From positions 1,302,001 to 1,366,000 of the forward strand of contig JAEOAD010000055.1 of assembly GCA_036365145.1 (NCBI GenBank): 64,000 bases of DNA, in the 5' to 3' direction. Positions 32,213 through 42,339 of this stretch are shown here, one piece after another. The DNA is from Orientallactaga sibirica (taxonomy: Eukaryota > Chordata > Mammalia > Rodentia > Dipodidae). The notes below the pieces were generated by a model that saw only the letters and a list, made by a program, of their open reading frames with translations, searched no databases and was not told where the DNA came from. The translations under genes were made by a program, and so were the position numbers. How positions within the stretch are numbered: the stretch's first letter is position 1; each line of letters starts with the position of its first letter.

Positions 32213-32423
32213 CTTAATGTTCAAATGTTCAGACTGGACAGAAAATAAGTCAATAGCTAAAAAAAAAATGATGAATATGCAGGGATTTTCTGACCATAGC
32301 TATATGAAAATGCCCTTTTGGGACTTGGTATGCATACTTAGGTGTTTGGATTTAATCCTGTAAATGACTACAAGGATCTATTATAAAGTGCCACTAGATA
32401 TTTACACTAAAATTAGATTACAT

Positions 32424-32566
32424 TAGGTGGTGCACGCCTTTAATCCCAGCACTCGGGAGGCAGAGGTAGGAGGATCGCCAAGAGTTCAAGGCCACCCTGA
32501 GACTACACAGTTAATTCCAGGTCAGCCTGGACCAGAGTGAGACCCTACCTCGAAAACAAACAAAAA
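32424..32566 (+). mobile_element. B1-type SINE, 5'-truncated
   Basis: Starts 'aggtggtgcacgcctttaat'. Flanked by aattagattacatta at about 32409 and 32568, so it was truncated at integration. Confidence 0.9.
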
Positions 32567-32651
32567 AAATTAGATTACATTAGAATCTAGTCCTCCAGTC
32601 ACATTTCTTGTTTTTAAATATTTATTTTATTTTATTGTATAAAAGGTTAAG

Positions 32652-32807
32652 GAGGGATGGCTTAGCAGTTAAGGCGTTTGCCTGAAAAGCCAAATGACCC
32701 AGGTTCTATTCACCAGGACCCATGATAGACAGATGCACAAGGGGGTGCATGTGCCTGGAGTTCATTTGCAGTGGCTGGAGGCCCTGGCGTGCTCGTTCTC
32801 TCACTCA

Positions 32808-32841
<34 letters not shown>

Positions 32842-32864
32842 TTCTCTGTCAAATAATAAAAATA
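32652..32864 (+). mobile_element. tSINE
   Basis: Head 'aggagggatggcttagcagt' (the usual start is altered); 'taaaaggttaa' on both sides. Confidence 0.87.
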
Positions 32865-32876
32865 TTAAAAGGTTAA

Positions 32877-33598
32877 ACTCTAGATCCCCTCCCTCACCCT
32901 TTCCCCTTCCGTGAAGGCTGTCCTCCATGGGCTGTTGGTATTCACTGTGGGGTCATGAAGGCCTCATTCTATGTGGGGTGCTGTGCCTCAGGATATCCCC
33001 ACCCACTCTCTGGCTCTTATAGTCTTTTCTGCCCTCTCTTCTGCAATGTTCCCAGAACTATGATGGAAGTGTTAGCAGTCTGATTTAGTGTTGAGTTTTC
33101 TGTGGCCTCTGGGTTTCTGCTCTGATGGGTTTTGGTTGGCCAGGTTGACTGACACCATCTCCCTGGTGCTGGTTGTCAAGCTGGCAGTGAGAGCAGTGTA
33201 AGTATTACCGCTTCCTCTGGTGTGAAGTGGTAGCTGTGGGACATCTGGTGGTGGGCAGTAGGCTATCTTTTCTCTTTTGTGTTGGTGGATCTTGGTTCTC
33301 CATAGTACTCTGTGCCATCTTTAAGTTTTTTTTTTTTTTTTTTTTTTTTTTGGTTTTTCGAGGTAGGGTCTCACTCTAGCTCAGGCTGACCTGGAATTCA
33401 CTCGGTAGTCTCAGGGTGGCCTTGAACTCTTGGTGATCCTCCTACCTCTGCCTCCCGAGTGCTGGGATTAAAGGAGTGCGCCACCACGCCCAGCCATCTT
33501 TAAGTTTTTGAGAAGAAGGGTGTATCATGAGAATATTTCCTCTGACTTTCCTCCCAGTTACAGTGGCAGGGATTTCATTCTGCCATCTTGACTGGAAG
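32877..33598 (-). mobile_element. L1-like 3'UTR, third subfamily
   Basis: 'ctggctcttatagtcttttc' and 'cctctcttctgcaatgttcc' match in order 'tggctcttatgttccttctg' and 'cacctcttctgcaatgaact' of the copy at 11.74 kb; the remainder differs. Interrupted by a reversed B1. No frame. Confidence 0.6.
33327..33497 (-). mobile_element. B1-type SINE in L1-like element
   Basis: Long T-run and consensus body; flanked by gccatctttaagttttt. Confidence 0.92.
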
Positions 33599-33637
33599 CC
33601 CCCCCTCATCCCAAGTCACATTAAAAGTGCTCAATAG

Positions 33638-33832
33638 GAGCCAGGCGTGGTGGCGCACGCCTTTAATCCCAGCACTCGGGAGGCAGAGGTAGGAGGATCG
33701 CCAAGAGTTCAAGGCCACCCTGAGACTACCGAGTGAATTCCAGGTCAGCCTGAGCTAGAGTGAGACCCTACCTTGAAAAACCAAAAAAAAAAAAAAAAAT
33801 AATAATAATAATAATAATAAAAATAAAAAAAG
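33638..33832 (+). mobile_element. B1-type SINE, first of two at one target
   Basis: Target aaaagtgctcaatag at 33623-33637 and 33833-33847; tail carries an (AAT)n repeat. Confidence 0.93.
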
Positions 33833-33847
33833 AAAAGTGCTCAATAG

Positions 33848-33935
33848 GCCAGGTATGGTGGTGCACGCCTTTAATCCCAGCACTTGGGAGGCAGAGGTAG
33901 GAGGATTGCCGTGAGTTTGATGCCACCAAAAAAAC
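33848..33935 (+). mobile_element. B1-type SINE, 3'-deleted, second at same target
   Basis: Body stops at 'gtgagtttgatgccacc'; the third copy of aaaagtgctcaatag follows at 33936-33950. Confidence 0.9.
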
Positions 33936-33967
33936 AAAAGTGCTCAATAGCTACATGTGACTGGTAG

Positions 33968-34212
33968 CCTGTAGCCCAGGCTGACCTTGAGCTCAGGATG
34001 ATCATCCTATCATAGTCTCCCAGGTGCTAGGATTAAAGGTGTATGCCACATGTTTGGCTCTATTTTTTTTTTTTTTGACACATGGTATCATGTAGTTCAG
34101 GATAGCTTTGAACTTACTGTATATCAAAGGACGACCTTGAAATGCAGATTTTCCTTCTTCCACCTTCCAAGTGGTGAGATTACAGATGTTTGTGAACATA
34201 CCTGGCTTTGTC
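33968..34212 (-). mobile_element. Two old B1-type SINEs
   Basis: Reverse copies 33968-34058 and 34064-34212, strongly diverged. Confidence 0.6.
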
Positions 34213-34279
34213 CAATCATTTTGAAAAGAGAGGTGATTGTAAATTACCATTTGGTTCTCTCTATTTTGGTCCTACTATC

Positions 34280-34297
34280 ATAGCTCTCTCTCTCAAA

Positions 34298-34344
<47 letters not shown>

Positions 34345-34345
34345 C
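34280..34345 (+). mobile_element. tSINE tail fragment with (AAAT)n
   Basis: Only 'gctctctctctcaaataaat' and the AAAT run remain. Confidence 0.65.
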
Positions 34346-34346
34346 T

Positions 34347-34660
34347 TATTTGTTGTTGTTTTTTCAAGGTGGGGTATCACTCTAGCACAGGCTGACCTGG
34401 AATTCACTATGCAATCTCAGGGTGGCCTTGAACTCATGGCAATCCTCCTACCCCTGCTTCCTCAGTGCTGGGATTAAAGGCATGCACCACCACACCCGGC
34501 TTTTTTTATTTGTTTGTTATTTTGAGGTAGGGTTTCACTCTAGCTCAGACTGACCTGGAACTCACTCTGTAGTCCCCAGGCTGACCTTGAACTCACAGTG
34601 GTCCTCCTACCTCTGCCACCTGGGTGCTGATATTAAAGGTGTGTACCACCGCACCTGGCA
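34347..34660 (-). mobile_element. Two tandem B1-type SINEs
   Basis: Reverse copies 34347-34500 and 34501-34660, tail to head. Confidence 0.87.
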
Positions 34661-34662
34661 AT

Positions 34663-34870
34663 AAAAATATTTTTTAAGAGAGGGAGGGGAGAGAGAGAGA
34701 GAGAAAGAGGCAGAGAGATAGAATGGGTGTGTCAGGGCTTCCAGCCACTGCAAACAAACTCCAGACACATGCACCACCTTGTGCATCTGGCTTACGTGGG
34801 TCCAGGGAGTTTAACCTGGGTCCTTTGGCTTTGCAGGCAAGCACATTGACTACTAAACCATCTCTCCAGC
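34663..34870 (-). mobile_element. tSINE
   Basis: Complete reverse copy. Confidence 0.87.
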
Positions 34871-34883
34871 CCAATGAAAATAT

Positions 34884-35027
34884 ATTTTTTTTTGAGGTAG
34901 GGTCTCACTCTGGTCCAGGCTGACCTGGAATTCTCTCTAGTCTCAGGGTGGCCTCGAACTCACGGCGATCCTCCTACCTCTGCCTCCCGAGTGCTGGGAT
35001 TAAAGGCGTGCACCACCACGCCCGGCT
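34884..35027 (-). mobile_element. B1-type SINE with target duplication
   Basis: Near consensus; ccaatgaaaatat at 34871-34883 and 35028-35040. Confidence 0.93.
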
Positions 35028-35089
35028 CCAATGAAAATATTTTTAAAAAGCATTCAAGAAGTTCACCGAATGTATCATGCCACACACCA

Positions 35090-35420
35090 GCCCTGGATTA
35101 AATGCTAGAGCTACATAGACTGCATGTGTGTGCGCCAATGGGTGCACTTCATGCACACATATGCAGTGGCCACAGAAGAATGTCATGTGTCTTTCCCTCA
35201 TTGCTCATCAGCATATTTCCTTGAGATGGGTTCTTTCCCTCAACTGCAGTCTGTCAGCGTGTGTCCCAGAGATTTTCCAGTCCCCTCCCCACACTGGGCT
35301 TAAGAGGTGTGCTGGACACCCTCAACTTTTTACATGGCTTCTGGGGAACTTGGTCTCTGATGGAGAGGTCTTCATGCTTAAACAGGAAGTACTTTTTAAC
35401 CACCGACCATCTCCCCAGGT
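35090..35420 (-). mobile_element. B3-like SINE
   Basis: TG-rich end at 35124, then 'ttgagatgggttctttccct', and terminal 'ccaccgaccatctccccagg'. It forms the first half of a spurious 202-codon frame. Confidence 0.65.
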
Positions 35421-35423
35421 CTT

Positions 35424-35628
35424 GTCTTGTCTTTTTTCTTTTCTTTTCTTTTCTTTTCTTTTCTTTTCTTTTCTTTTCTTTTCTGTTCTGTTCTTTTCTT
35501 TCTTTTCTTTTCTTTTTCTTCTTTTCTCTTCTTTCTTTTCTGTTCATTTCCTCTTTCTTTCTTTCTTTCCCCCTTTCTTTCTTTCTTTCTTTCTTTCTCT
35601 TTCTTTCCTCCTCTCTCTTTCTTCTTTC

Positions 35629-35692
<64 letters not shown>

Positions 35693-35700
35693 TTTCTCCG
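35424..35700. repeat. Long polypyrimidine tract (TTTTC)n/(TTTC)n
   Basis: About 275 bases of almost pure pyrimidine on the plus strand, in two phases (TTTTC then TTTC), forming the tail of the next B1. It explains all long open frames here. Confidence 0.95.
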
Positions 35701-35836
35701 AGGAAGGGTTTCACTCTAGTCCAGGCTGACCTGTAATTCACTATGTAGTCTAAAGGGACCTTGAATTCATGGCAATCCTCTCACCTCTGCCTCCCAAGTG
35801 CTGGGATTAAAGACATATGCCACCATGCCCAACTGT
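35696..35836 (-). mobile_element. B1-type SINE
   Basis: Reverse copy whose tail is the pyrimidine tract. Confidence 0.88.
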
Positions 35837-35844
35837 TTTTTTTT

Positions 35845-36047
35845 CTTTTTTAATTTTATTTATCAGACACAGAGAAATGGGGAGAGATGGAGAGAGTGAG
35901 AATGGGCATGCAAAGGCCTCTAGCCACTGCAAATGAACTCCAGATGCATGTGCCACCATGTGCATCTGGCTTACGTGGGACCTGGAGAATCGAACCAGTG
36001 TCCTTAGGCTTGGCAGGCATGTGCCTTAACTGCTAATCTCCTGGCTC
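35845..36047 (-). mobile_element. tSINE
   Basis: Reverse copy; the head is shortened ('ctgctaatctcctggctc'). Confidence 0.83.
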
Positions 36048-36468
36048 TTTTTTTGTTTGTTTGTTTCTTTTTTCTACCAATTTTACATAGGGAATTAGCT
36101 AATATGATTATGGAGGTTGAGAAGTCCCAAGACAGATTGGGTGAACTGGCAACATGGAGACCCAGGAGAGCTGATGGTGTAGTGCCAGTATGAGTCAGAA
36201 GGCCTAAGAGCCATGAGAATCAGTAGTGCTCTGCAGGCTGGCAAGCTCCAGATCTAGAAAAACTTCACTTTGTGGTGCATGGCAGGAGATAACTGATATG
36301 CCATGTCAAAGTAAGTGAGGTAGAAATGATGAACATTTTGGTTCTATTATGTCTTCCAGTGATTGATTGGATGAGGTCCACTCTCATTAGGGAGGGCACT
36401 CTGCTTTACTTAGTCGATTTATTTAAATGCTAATCTCATTCCAAAACAGTATAACAGAAACACTCAGA
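36048..36468. other. Single-copy DNA
   Basis: Nothing recognised in about 420 bases. Confidence 0.6.
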
Positions 36469-36470
36469 AT

Positions 36471-36618
36471 AGCTGGGTGTGGTGGTGCACATCTTTAATC
36501 CCAACTCTCAGGAGGCTGAGGTAGATGGGTCACAATGAGTTAAAGTCCAGTCTGGAGTGAGCTCCAGGTCTGTCTGGACCACAGTGAGGCTGTGCTTCAG
36601 AAAACCAAATAAAAAGAA
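36471..36618 (+). mobile_element. Old B1-type SINE
   Basis: 'agctgggtgtggtggtgcac' with a diverged 3' half. Confidence 0.78.
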
Positions 36619-36735
36619 ACATCCAGAAAAACAAAAGCAAAGGTTTCTTTACTTTGTAAATAAATGAATTCATGCAGTGACATTATTTCATGTGAGGAGT
36701 GTGTCAGAGGAAAAACACTTTGCACACACCAGACT

Positions 36736-36741
<6 letters not shown>

Positions 36742-36774
<33 letters not shown>

Positions 36775-36905
36775 GTAGGGTCTCACTCTAGCCCAGGCTG
36801 ACCTGGAATTCACTATATAATCACAGAGTGGCCTCGAACTCACAGCGATCCTCCTACCTCTGCCTCCCGAGTGCTGGGATTAAAGGTGTGGACCACCGCC
36901 CGGCT
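36742..36905 (-). mobile_element. B1-type SINE with target duplication
   Basis: T-run then consensus body; cagactgagttt at 36730-36741 and 36906-36917. Confidence 0.92.
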
Positions 36906-36959
36906 CAGACTGAGTTTGCAAATCATTGCTCTGTCTCAGTTCATTGATTCCACACAAGC

Positions 36960-37075
36960 TCTTTAAAAACTCTTGATTCCCCAATATCTTTATCTGTAAG
37001 ATCGAATGGTATCTTACAGGAATAACAAGAAGTACTGAGCATAAAGTACTGCACATAATGACCACTCAGTTACTC
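36960..37075 (+). mobile_element. MIR remnant
   Basis: 'atctttatctgtaagatcga', 'tcttacaggaataacaag', 'aagtactgcacataatgacc' follow the MIR 3' half in order. Confidence 0.6.
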
Positions 37076-37329
37076 TCAGCTGAGGAAATCGGATGTCAGG
37101 TCAATTAGCTCCAAAGTCTAAATAACAGGTCAGATTTCCATGCTCTGTATTAGATGCTGGAATGACTGTTAGGATCTGGGTCCTAGAGGGATTCAATCCA
37201 ATGTGGGGGAAAGATAGTAAATAATATGAGTTTAGTAGATGAGATGCCAGAATTCTGTGCAAAGCACTGGGGTAACCGAAGATGGCAACTAATTGCCCAA
37301 AGAAACAACAGCGAAGGTGACTTTTGAGC

Positions 37330-37790
37330 TGCAGTGAGAGCGGGGTCTAGGAAGATTGCTGGAGGATGAGCCATAAAAAGCTGCCGGAACCAATTGTGCT
37401 GAGGGAATTGGGTGGATCTCGGTCGGATATTGTTACCGGACCGGATTAACACTGTTCCGTCCGCGTTTTCGGATGCCCAGGGAACGCTGTTGCAGGGGCG
37501 GATCTTTGGGTGTGCACAGAAGCGGCAACAGTAAAGAATGAACGGAACCTTGGGGAAGGTAACGTAGCTTGCACGCACGCAGGGCGCTGGGGACGCGGTG
37601 CAGAGACTAGGGCTGGGAAGACCCGGCGCACGTGTACCTGCGGAGAACAGGCCTTTCCCAGCAGTCCTTGCGGCTCCTCTCCGCCCGCATGCCCGCCCCT
37701 GGGGCGAACTCGGCCTGCTGATCCGCGGCACGCCTCCGCTCCTCGCCACCCTTGCCACCCAGTGCCCGGGAAGGAGAGATTCACAAAAGC
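37330..37790 (+). promoter_or_regulatory. MRPL48: MRPL48 promoter CpG island
   Basis: CpG-rich, SINE-free DNA surrounding the first coding exon. 'accaattg' (CCAAT) lies at 37390-37397 and 'gttaccggaccgg' at 37430-37442 offers ETS-like GGA cores. No TATA box and no polypyrimidine/AG acceptor is seen between here and the ATG at 37538, so transcription probably starts within this block and the ATG exon is exon 1. Confidence 0.75.
37538..37558 (+). CDS. MRPL48: MRPL48 coding exon 1 (M-N-G-T-L-G-K)
   Basis: MRPL48 (mL48) is a protein of the 39S large subunit of the mitochondrial ribosome, with an S10-like fold. ATG with A at -3 opens seven codons ending AAG directly before donor gtaacg (37559). 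The seven residues match the start of mammalian MRPL48 as I recall it and begin the mitochondrial presequence. Phase 0 at the donor joins cleanly to the exon at 49609. Chosen over other ATGs because only it continues in frame into three further family-like exons. Confidence 0.85.
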
Positions 37791-37794
37791 AAGA

Positions 37795-37850
37795 TATGGC
37801 TTCTCATATCTGACCTTGAGCAGGTCATTAAACTGACTTCCAGATTTTTT
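37795..37850 (+). mobile_element. MIR fragment
   Basis: 'ctgaccttgagcaggtcatt' followed by 'aaactgacttccag' resembles the MIR core 'gtgaccttgggcaagtcact'. Confidence 0.5.
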
Positions 37851-38294
37851 TTTCCCCCGATGAATTAGTTGGGATGTGAAGCTACTTGGTGTTAAGAGGA
37901 GTATGGTAATAATAAAATACAGTCTTATATAAAGAAATATTCACATCAATGTTGATTTGTTCTTATTTTAAAAGCAATTCAGGTGTCTCTTGAGTGACAT
38001 ATCTTAAATGTTGGGGATGAGGATACCAGAACCAGTTACCTGGCTTCTATTTTGTCCATAGCTTAGATTTGTTCCTGTTGTCACAACTGTCTCCCCAATG
38101 AATGGTATAGCACATGCCCATGCATAAAATGTTTGAACATCCTGTATTTGTATTTGTTTTTAATATTGCCAAGGTGTTACAGGAAATTAAAATTACAAAA
38201 TTAGAAAAAATAGAATAATTAAAAAACAAAACAAAAAAAATAATAAAATATAGTCTCACCTACCATACCGTTATTCAAGAAACTATCAAACTGC
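37851..38294. other. Single-copy AT-rich DNA
   Basis: Start of MRPL48 intron 1; nothing further recognised. Confidence 0.6.
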
Positions 38295-38296
38295 AA

Positions 38297-38430
38297 GGGG
38301 CGCACGCCTTTGATCCCAGCCCTTGGGAGGCAGAGGTAGGAGGATCTCTGTGAGTTCAAGGCCACCCTGAGACTACAATAGTGAATTCCAGGTCAGCCTG
38401 TGCTAGAGTGAGACCCTACCTCAACAAACC

Positions 38431-38460
<30 letters not shown>
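38297..38460 (+). mobile_element. B1-type SINE, 5'-truncated, AAAT tail
   Basis: Starts 'ggggcgcacgcctttgatcc'; AAAT repeats at 38432-38460. Confidence 0.85.
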
Positions 38461-38461
<1 letters not shown>

Positions 38462-38518
38462 TGAAAAAAGAAATTATAGAACCGAATGCTATGTTTTGTT
38501 GTACATTTACGTCTAATA

Positions 38519-38670
38519 AAGCCAGTGTTGGTGGTACACGGCTGTAATCCCAGCACACAAAATGTGGAAGCAGGAGGATAAGGAGTTCAAGGTCAAGCTC
38601 AACTACATAGTTTGCTGTAGGTCAACCAGGCTGCATGAGACCCTGTCTAAAATAAATAAATAAATAAAAA
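38519..38670 (+). mobile_element. Old B1-type SINE
   Basis: 'gccagtgttggtggtacacg' to 'gagaccctgtctaaaat'. Confidence 0.72.
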
Positions 38671-38681
38671 ATTTTTAAAGA

Positions 38682-38866
38682 TGGGACTGGGGAGATAGCT
38701 ATGGGTAAACCCTGAATGCCTATGCTTGATTCTGCTGTACCCACGGAAAGCCAGATGCACAAAATGGCACATGCATCTGAAGTTCAATTACAATAGCAAC
38801 AGGCCCTGGTGTGCCCATGCTTGCTCTCTCTCTTTCTCTCTGCTTGCAGATACACAAATATCTTTT
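38682..38866 (+). mobile_element. Old tSINE
   Basis: 'gggactggggagatagctat'; ends 'gcttgcagatacacaaatat'. Confidence 0.75.
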
Positions 38867-38870
38867 AAAG

Positions 38871-38970
38871 TCCAGCCATGGTGGCTCACTCTTTTAATTC
38901 CAGCACTTAGGAGTCAGAAGTAGGAGGATCAGGATGAGTTCCATGTCAGCGTGGGCTAGGTATGTTGTAA
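38871..38970 (+). mobile_element. B1-type SINE, truncated
   Basis: 'ccagccatggtggctcactc', short 3' part. Confidence 0.7.
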
Positions 38971-38994
38971 GGCAAATAATAACATTGATATTTT

Positions 38995-39110
38995 ATAGGT
39001 AATAAACTTGTAATTTGCAAAATTTTATTTGGTCTTCACAATATTACTAAGAAACCCTGGAGGACACAATAGACATGGAAACTCAAATCTAAGTGGTTAT
39101 AAAAGTGTGT
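38995..39110 (-). mobile_element. MIR remnant
   Basis: 'attttatttggtcttcacaa' and 'gacatggaaactcaaatcta' follow reversed MIR. Confidence 0.5.
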
Positions 39111-39140
39111 GTTCCTAATGACCTATATGAAGACAGATTT

Positions 39141-39282
39141 CGTTTTTTCTTTTTTCTTTTCCAGGTAGAATCTCACTCTAGCCCAGGCTGACCTAGAATT
39201 TACTGTATAGTATCAGGCTGGCTTTGAACTCACCTCTGCCTTTCAAGTGCTAGGATTAAACATGTGTTATCATGCCCTGCTC
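39141..39282 (-). mobile_element. B1-type SINE
   Basis: Reverse copy with an internal gap. Confidence 0.8.
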
Positions 39283-39298
39283 TGAAGTCAGGTTTTTC

Positions 39299-39528
39299 CA
39301 AAAATATTTTATTTATTTATTTGCAAGCAGAGAAATACAGAGAGAGAGAGAGAGATGTGGTGGTGGGGGGCGGGAATGGGCCGACCAGGGCCTCTAGTCA
39401 CTGCAAAGGAATTCCAGCACATGCACCACTTTGTGTATCAGGCTTTACATGAGTACTGGGAAATCAAACCCGGGCTGTCAGGCTTTTCAAGCTAGTGCCT
39501 TTAACTACTGAACCATCTCTCTAGCCCC
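39299..39528 (-). mobile_element. tSINE
   Basis: Reverse copy with a G-rich insert 'ggtggtggggggcgggaatg'. Confidence 0.83.
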
Positions 39529-39540
39529 CCAAAGCAATTT

Positions 39541-40026
39541 CTTTTGTTTTTTGAGGTAGGGAGGGTCTCACTAGTCTAGGCTGACCTGGAACTCACTGTG
39601 TAGTCCCAGGCTGGCCTAGAACTCACAGTGATCCTCCTATCTCTGTCTACTGAGTGTTGGGATTAAAGGTGTGCACCACCATGCCAGTCCTAAAAGCTAT
39701 CTTTTTGTTTTGTTTTGGTTTGGTTTGGTTTTTGGTTTTTTGAGGTAGGGTCTCATTCTAGCCCAGGCTGACCTGGAATTCACTCTGTATTCTCAGGGTG
39801 ACATTGAACTCACTACGATCCTCCTACCTCTGCCTCCGGAGTGCTGGGATTAAAGGTGTGCGCCACCACGCCCGGCTTGTTTTGTTTTTTGAGGTAGGGT
39901 CTCTTTCTAACCCAAGCTGACCTGGAATTCACTATGTAGTTTTAGGCTGGCCTGGAACTCATAGAGACCCTCACACCTCTGCCTCCTGAGTGCTGGGATT
40001 AAAGGCTTGCGCTGCTACTACTGGCT
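39541..40026 (-). mobile_element. Three tandem B1-type SINEs
   Basis: Reverse copies at 39541-39689, 39701-39877 (tail TTTTG/GGTTT) and 39878-40026, each inserted at the head end of the former. Confidence 0.87.
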
Positions 40027-40034
40027 CCAAAAGT

Positions 40035-40035
<1 letters not shown>

Positions 40036-40081
<46 letters not shown>

Positions 40082-40225
40082 GTTTTTCGAGGTAGGGTCT
40101 CACTCTGGTCCAGGCTGACCTGGAATTAACTATGTAGTCTCAGGGTGGCCTCAAACTCTCGGCGATCCTCCTGCCTCTGACTCCCGAGTGCTGGGATTAA
40201 AGGCGTGCACCAACCACGCCCGGCT
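40036..40225 (-). mobile_element. B1-type SINE with T-run of about 45
   Basis: Longest homopolymer in the window (40036-40080); flanked by tccaaaagtaatttt at 40026 and 40227. Confidence 0.93.
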
Positions 40226-40226
40226 T

Positions 40227-40468
40227 TCCAAAAGTAATTTTTGAAAAGAATTTACAAAAGAAACTGCAAGTGCTGACCATTGTGTTCAAATCCTTGAGGG
40301 GTTGGTATGACAAAGATGAACTGAACTTATTCTATGCTATACCAGTGGGGTGGACAGCGTTCAAATTAGGAAACATATGGAGATTGTACTGTGTGTTCTT
40401 GGTGTGATAACTCAGAGCTAGGGATGTCTTGAAATGTTTCAGTTCTGGAAGGAAAGTTTGTTTTATTT
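40227..40468. other. Single-copy DNA
   Basis: Nothing recognised. Confidence 0.55.
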
Positions 40469-40469
40469 T

Positions 40470-40562
40470 ATTATTTTATTGATTATGACCTTGAATTCCT
40501 GATTGTCCTGCCTCTGCGTCCTAAGTGCCGGAATTGAGGTGTATATCACCATACCTGGCTCC
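40470..40562 (-). mobile_element. Old B1-type SINE
   Basis: 'atgaccttgaattcctgatt' to 'caccatacctggctcc'. Confidence 0.65.
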
Positions 40563-40729
40563 CAGGAGTGTATTTAAGTAGTAGATGGATTGTTGTGGAC
40601 CGAGGGGATAGATAGTGTTGGCTTTGTTTATGAGAAAGGTAGTGGGCAGTGAGGAGGACTTGAAGCTACAAAATTTCTTTTCCCTTCTCCTCCTCCATCA
40701 CAGAGTTCCTTTTGTTTCCTCCTCCTCAA

Positions 40730-40959
40730 ATTTATTTTTATATATTTTTTTATTTATTGATATGAGAGAAAGAGAGAGAGAGGCAGGCAGACAGAGAGAG
40801 AAGGATAAAATGGGTGGGCAGGGCCTCTAGCCACTGCAAACAAACTCTAGACGCATGTGCCACTTTGTGCATTTGGTTTACATAGGTCCTGGGGAATTGA
40901 ACCGAGGTCCTTTGGCTTTGCAGGCAAATGCCTTAGCTGCTAAGCCATCCCTCCAGCCG
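40730..40959 (-). mobile_element. tSINE
   Basis: Complete reverse copy ending 'ccatccctccagccgc'. Confidence 0.85.
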
Positions 40960-40961
40960 CT

Positions 40962-41104
40962 CCCCCTTTTTTTCAAGGTAGGGTCTCACTCTAGACTCAC
41001 CTTGAATTCACTATGTAATCTCAGAGTGGCCTTGAACTCACTTTGATCCTCCTACCTCTGCCTCCCAAGTGCTGGGATTAAAGGCTGCACCACCATGCCT
41101 GGCT
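40962..41104 (-). mobile_element. B1-type SINE
   Basis: Reverse copy lacking 'cccaggctga' in the middle. Confidence 0.85.
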
Positions 41105-41107
41105 CTT

Positions 41108-41334
41108 ATTTTTTTTTTTAGATTTTATTTTTATTCATTTGTTTATTAGAGATGGGGCGGGGGAGAGAGAGAGGGAGAGTGAGGATGGGTATGCCAGGGC
41201 CTCTAGCCACTGCAGATGAACTCCAGATGCATGCGCCATCATGTGCATCTGGCTTACATGGGACCTGGAAAATCAAATTGGGGTCCTTAAGCTTGGCAGG
41301 CATGTGCCTTAACCACTAAGCCATATCTCCAGCC
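41108..41334 (-). mobile_element. tSINE
   Basis: Complete reverse copy. Confidence 0.86.
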
Positions 41335-41337
41335 TCC

Positions 41338-41570
41338 TATTTTTTAAAAAATATTTTATTATTTATTTATTTGAGAGAGAGAGATACAGAAATAGGCAGG
41401 TAGAGAGAGAGAATGGGCACGCCAGGGCCTTCAGCCACTGCAAACGAACTCCAGATGTGTGTGCCCCCTTACACATCTGGCTTATGTGGGTCCTAGAGAA
41501 TCAAACCTCGAACCAGGGTCCTTAGGATTCAGAGGCAAGTGTTTAACCACTAAGCCATCTCTCCAGCCTC
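41338..41570 (-). mobile_element. tSINE
   Basis: Complete reverse copy; carries the 'aatcaaacctcgaaccaggg' duplication at the B-box, as in the copies at 18.1 and 51.2 kb. Confidence 0.86.
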
Positions 41571-41577
41571 CTATTTT

Positions 41578-41700
41578 GTTTTTTAGGATGGCAATCTTAG
41601 ATTTTATCCAGGCTGGCCTAGAACTTCTGGTCTTAAGTGAACTTCCAGCCTTAGTTGTCCCAAGTAGCTCAGACTAGAGAAATGTATCACCATGCTAAGT
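41578..41700 (-). mobile_element. Old B1-type SINE
   Basis: 'atccaggctggcctagaact' and a degraded remainder. Confidence 0.6.
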
Positions 41701-41781
41701 TCAACTTGAAGTTTCAGATGGATGAACCCAGCAAGGATCTGTTCTCTCAAAGGTGCTCAAGGTAAAATTAGTTCCAATGTT

Positions 41782-42035
41782 GCCTGGCGTGGTGGTGCAT
41801 GCCATTTAATCCCAGCACTCGGGAGGCAGAGGTAGGAGGATCACCATGAGTTAATTCCAGGTCAGTCTGGGCCAGAGTGAGACCCCCCTGAGCCAAAAAC
41901 AAAATACGGGCGTAGTTAATTCCAGGGTCAGGTCTGGGCCACCCTGAGACTACATAGTTAATTCCAGGTCAGCCTGGACCAGAGTGAGACCCCACCTCGC
42001 AAAACCATAAAAAAACAAACAAACAAAAAAAAACA
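41782..42035 (+). mobile_element. Scrambled B1-type SINE(s)
   Basis: A normal head to about 41860, then 'ttaattccaggtcagtctgg', a garbled piece ('gagccaaaaacaaaatacgg'), a second 'gttaattccagggtcaggtc' and a third 'agttaattccaggtcagcct' before the usual end. Confidence 0.75.
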
Positions 42036-42131
42036 CAAGAATGTTATTTCAAGATGTTATTAAGGCCAGGGAAGAATCTATGAGTTGTCATGTAATAGCA
42101 GAACTTATTTTTTATAAGAATCTGCACTAGT

Positions 42132-42282
42132 GAGCCGGGCGTGGTGGCACATGCCTTTAATCCCAGCACTCGGGAGGCAGAGGTAGGAGGATCGCCATGA
42201 GTTCGAGGTCACCCTGAGACTACATAGTAAGTTCCAGGTCAACCTGGGGCGAGAGTGAGATCCTACCTTGAAAAACAAAAAA

Positions 42283-42316
<34 letters not shown>
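42132..42316 (+). mobile_element. B1-type SINE with (AAAT)n
   Basis: Flanked by agaatctgcactag (42117-42130) and agaatcagcactag (42321-42334). Confidence 0.92.
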
Positions 42317-42317
<1 letters not shown>

Positions 42318-42339
42318 AAAAGAATCAGCACTAGCGAAA

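Noticed and set aside
35128..35736. 202-codon frame (+), longest in the window
   Set aside because: It is a B3-like SINE followed by a polypyrimidine tail encoding Phe/Leu/Ser runs; no start context, domain or splice signals.
37183..37784. 191- and 112-codon minus-strand frames opposite MRPL48 exon 1
   Set aside because: They run antisense through the CpG island with no family resemblance; best explained by base composition.
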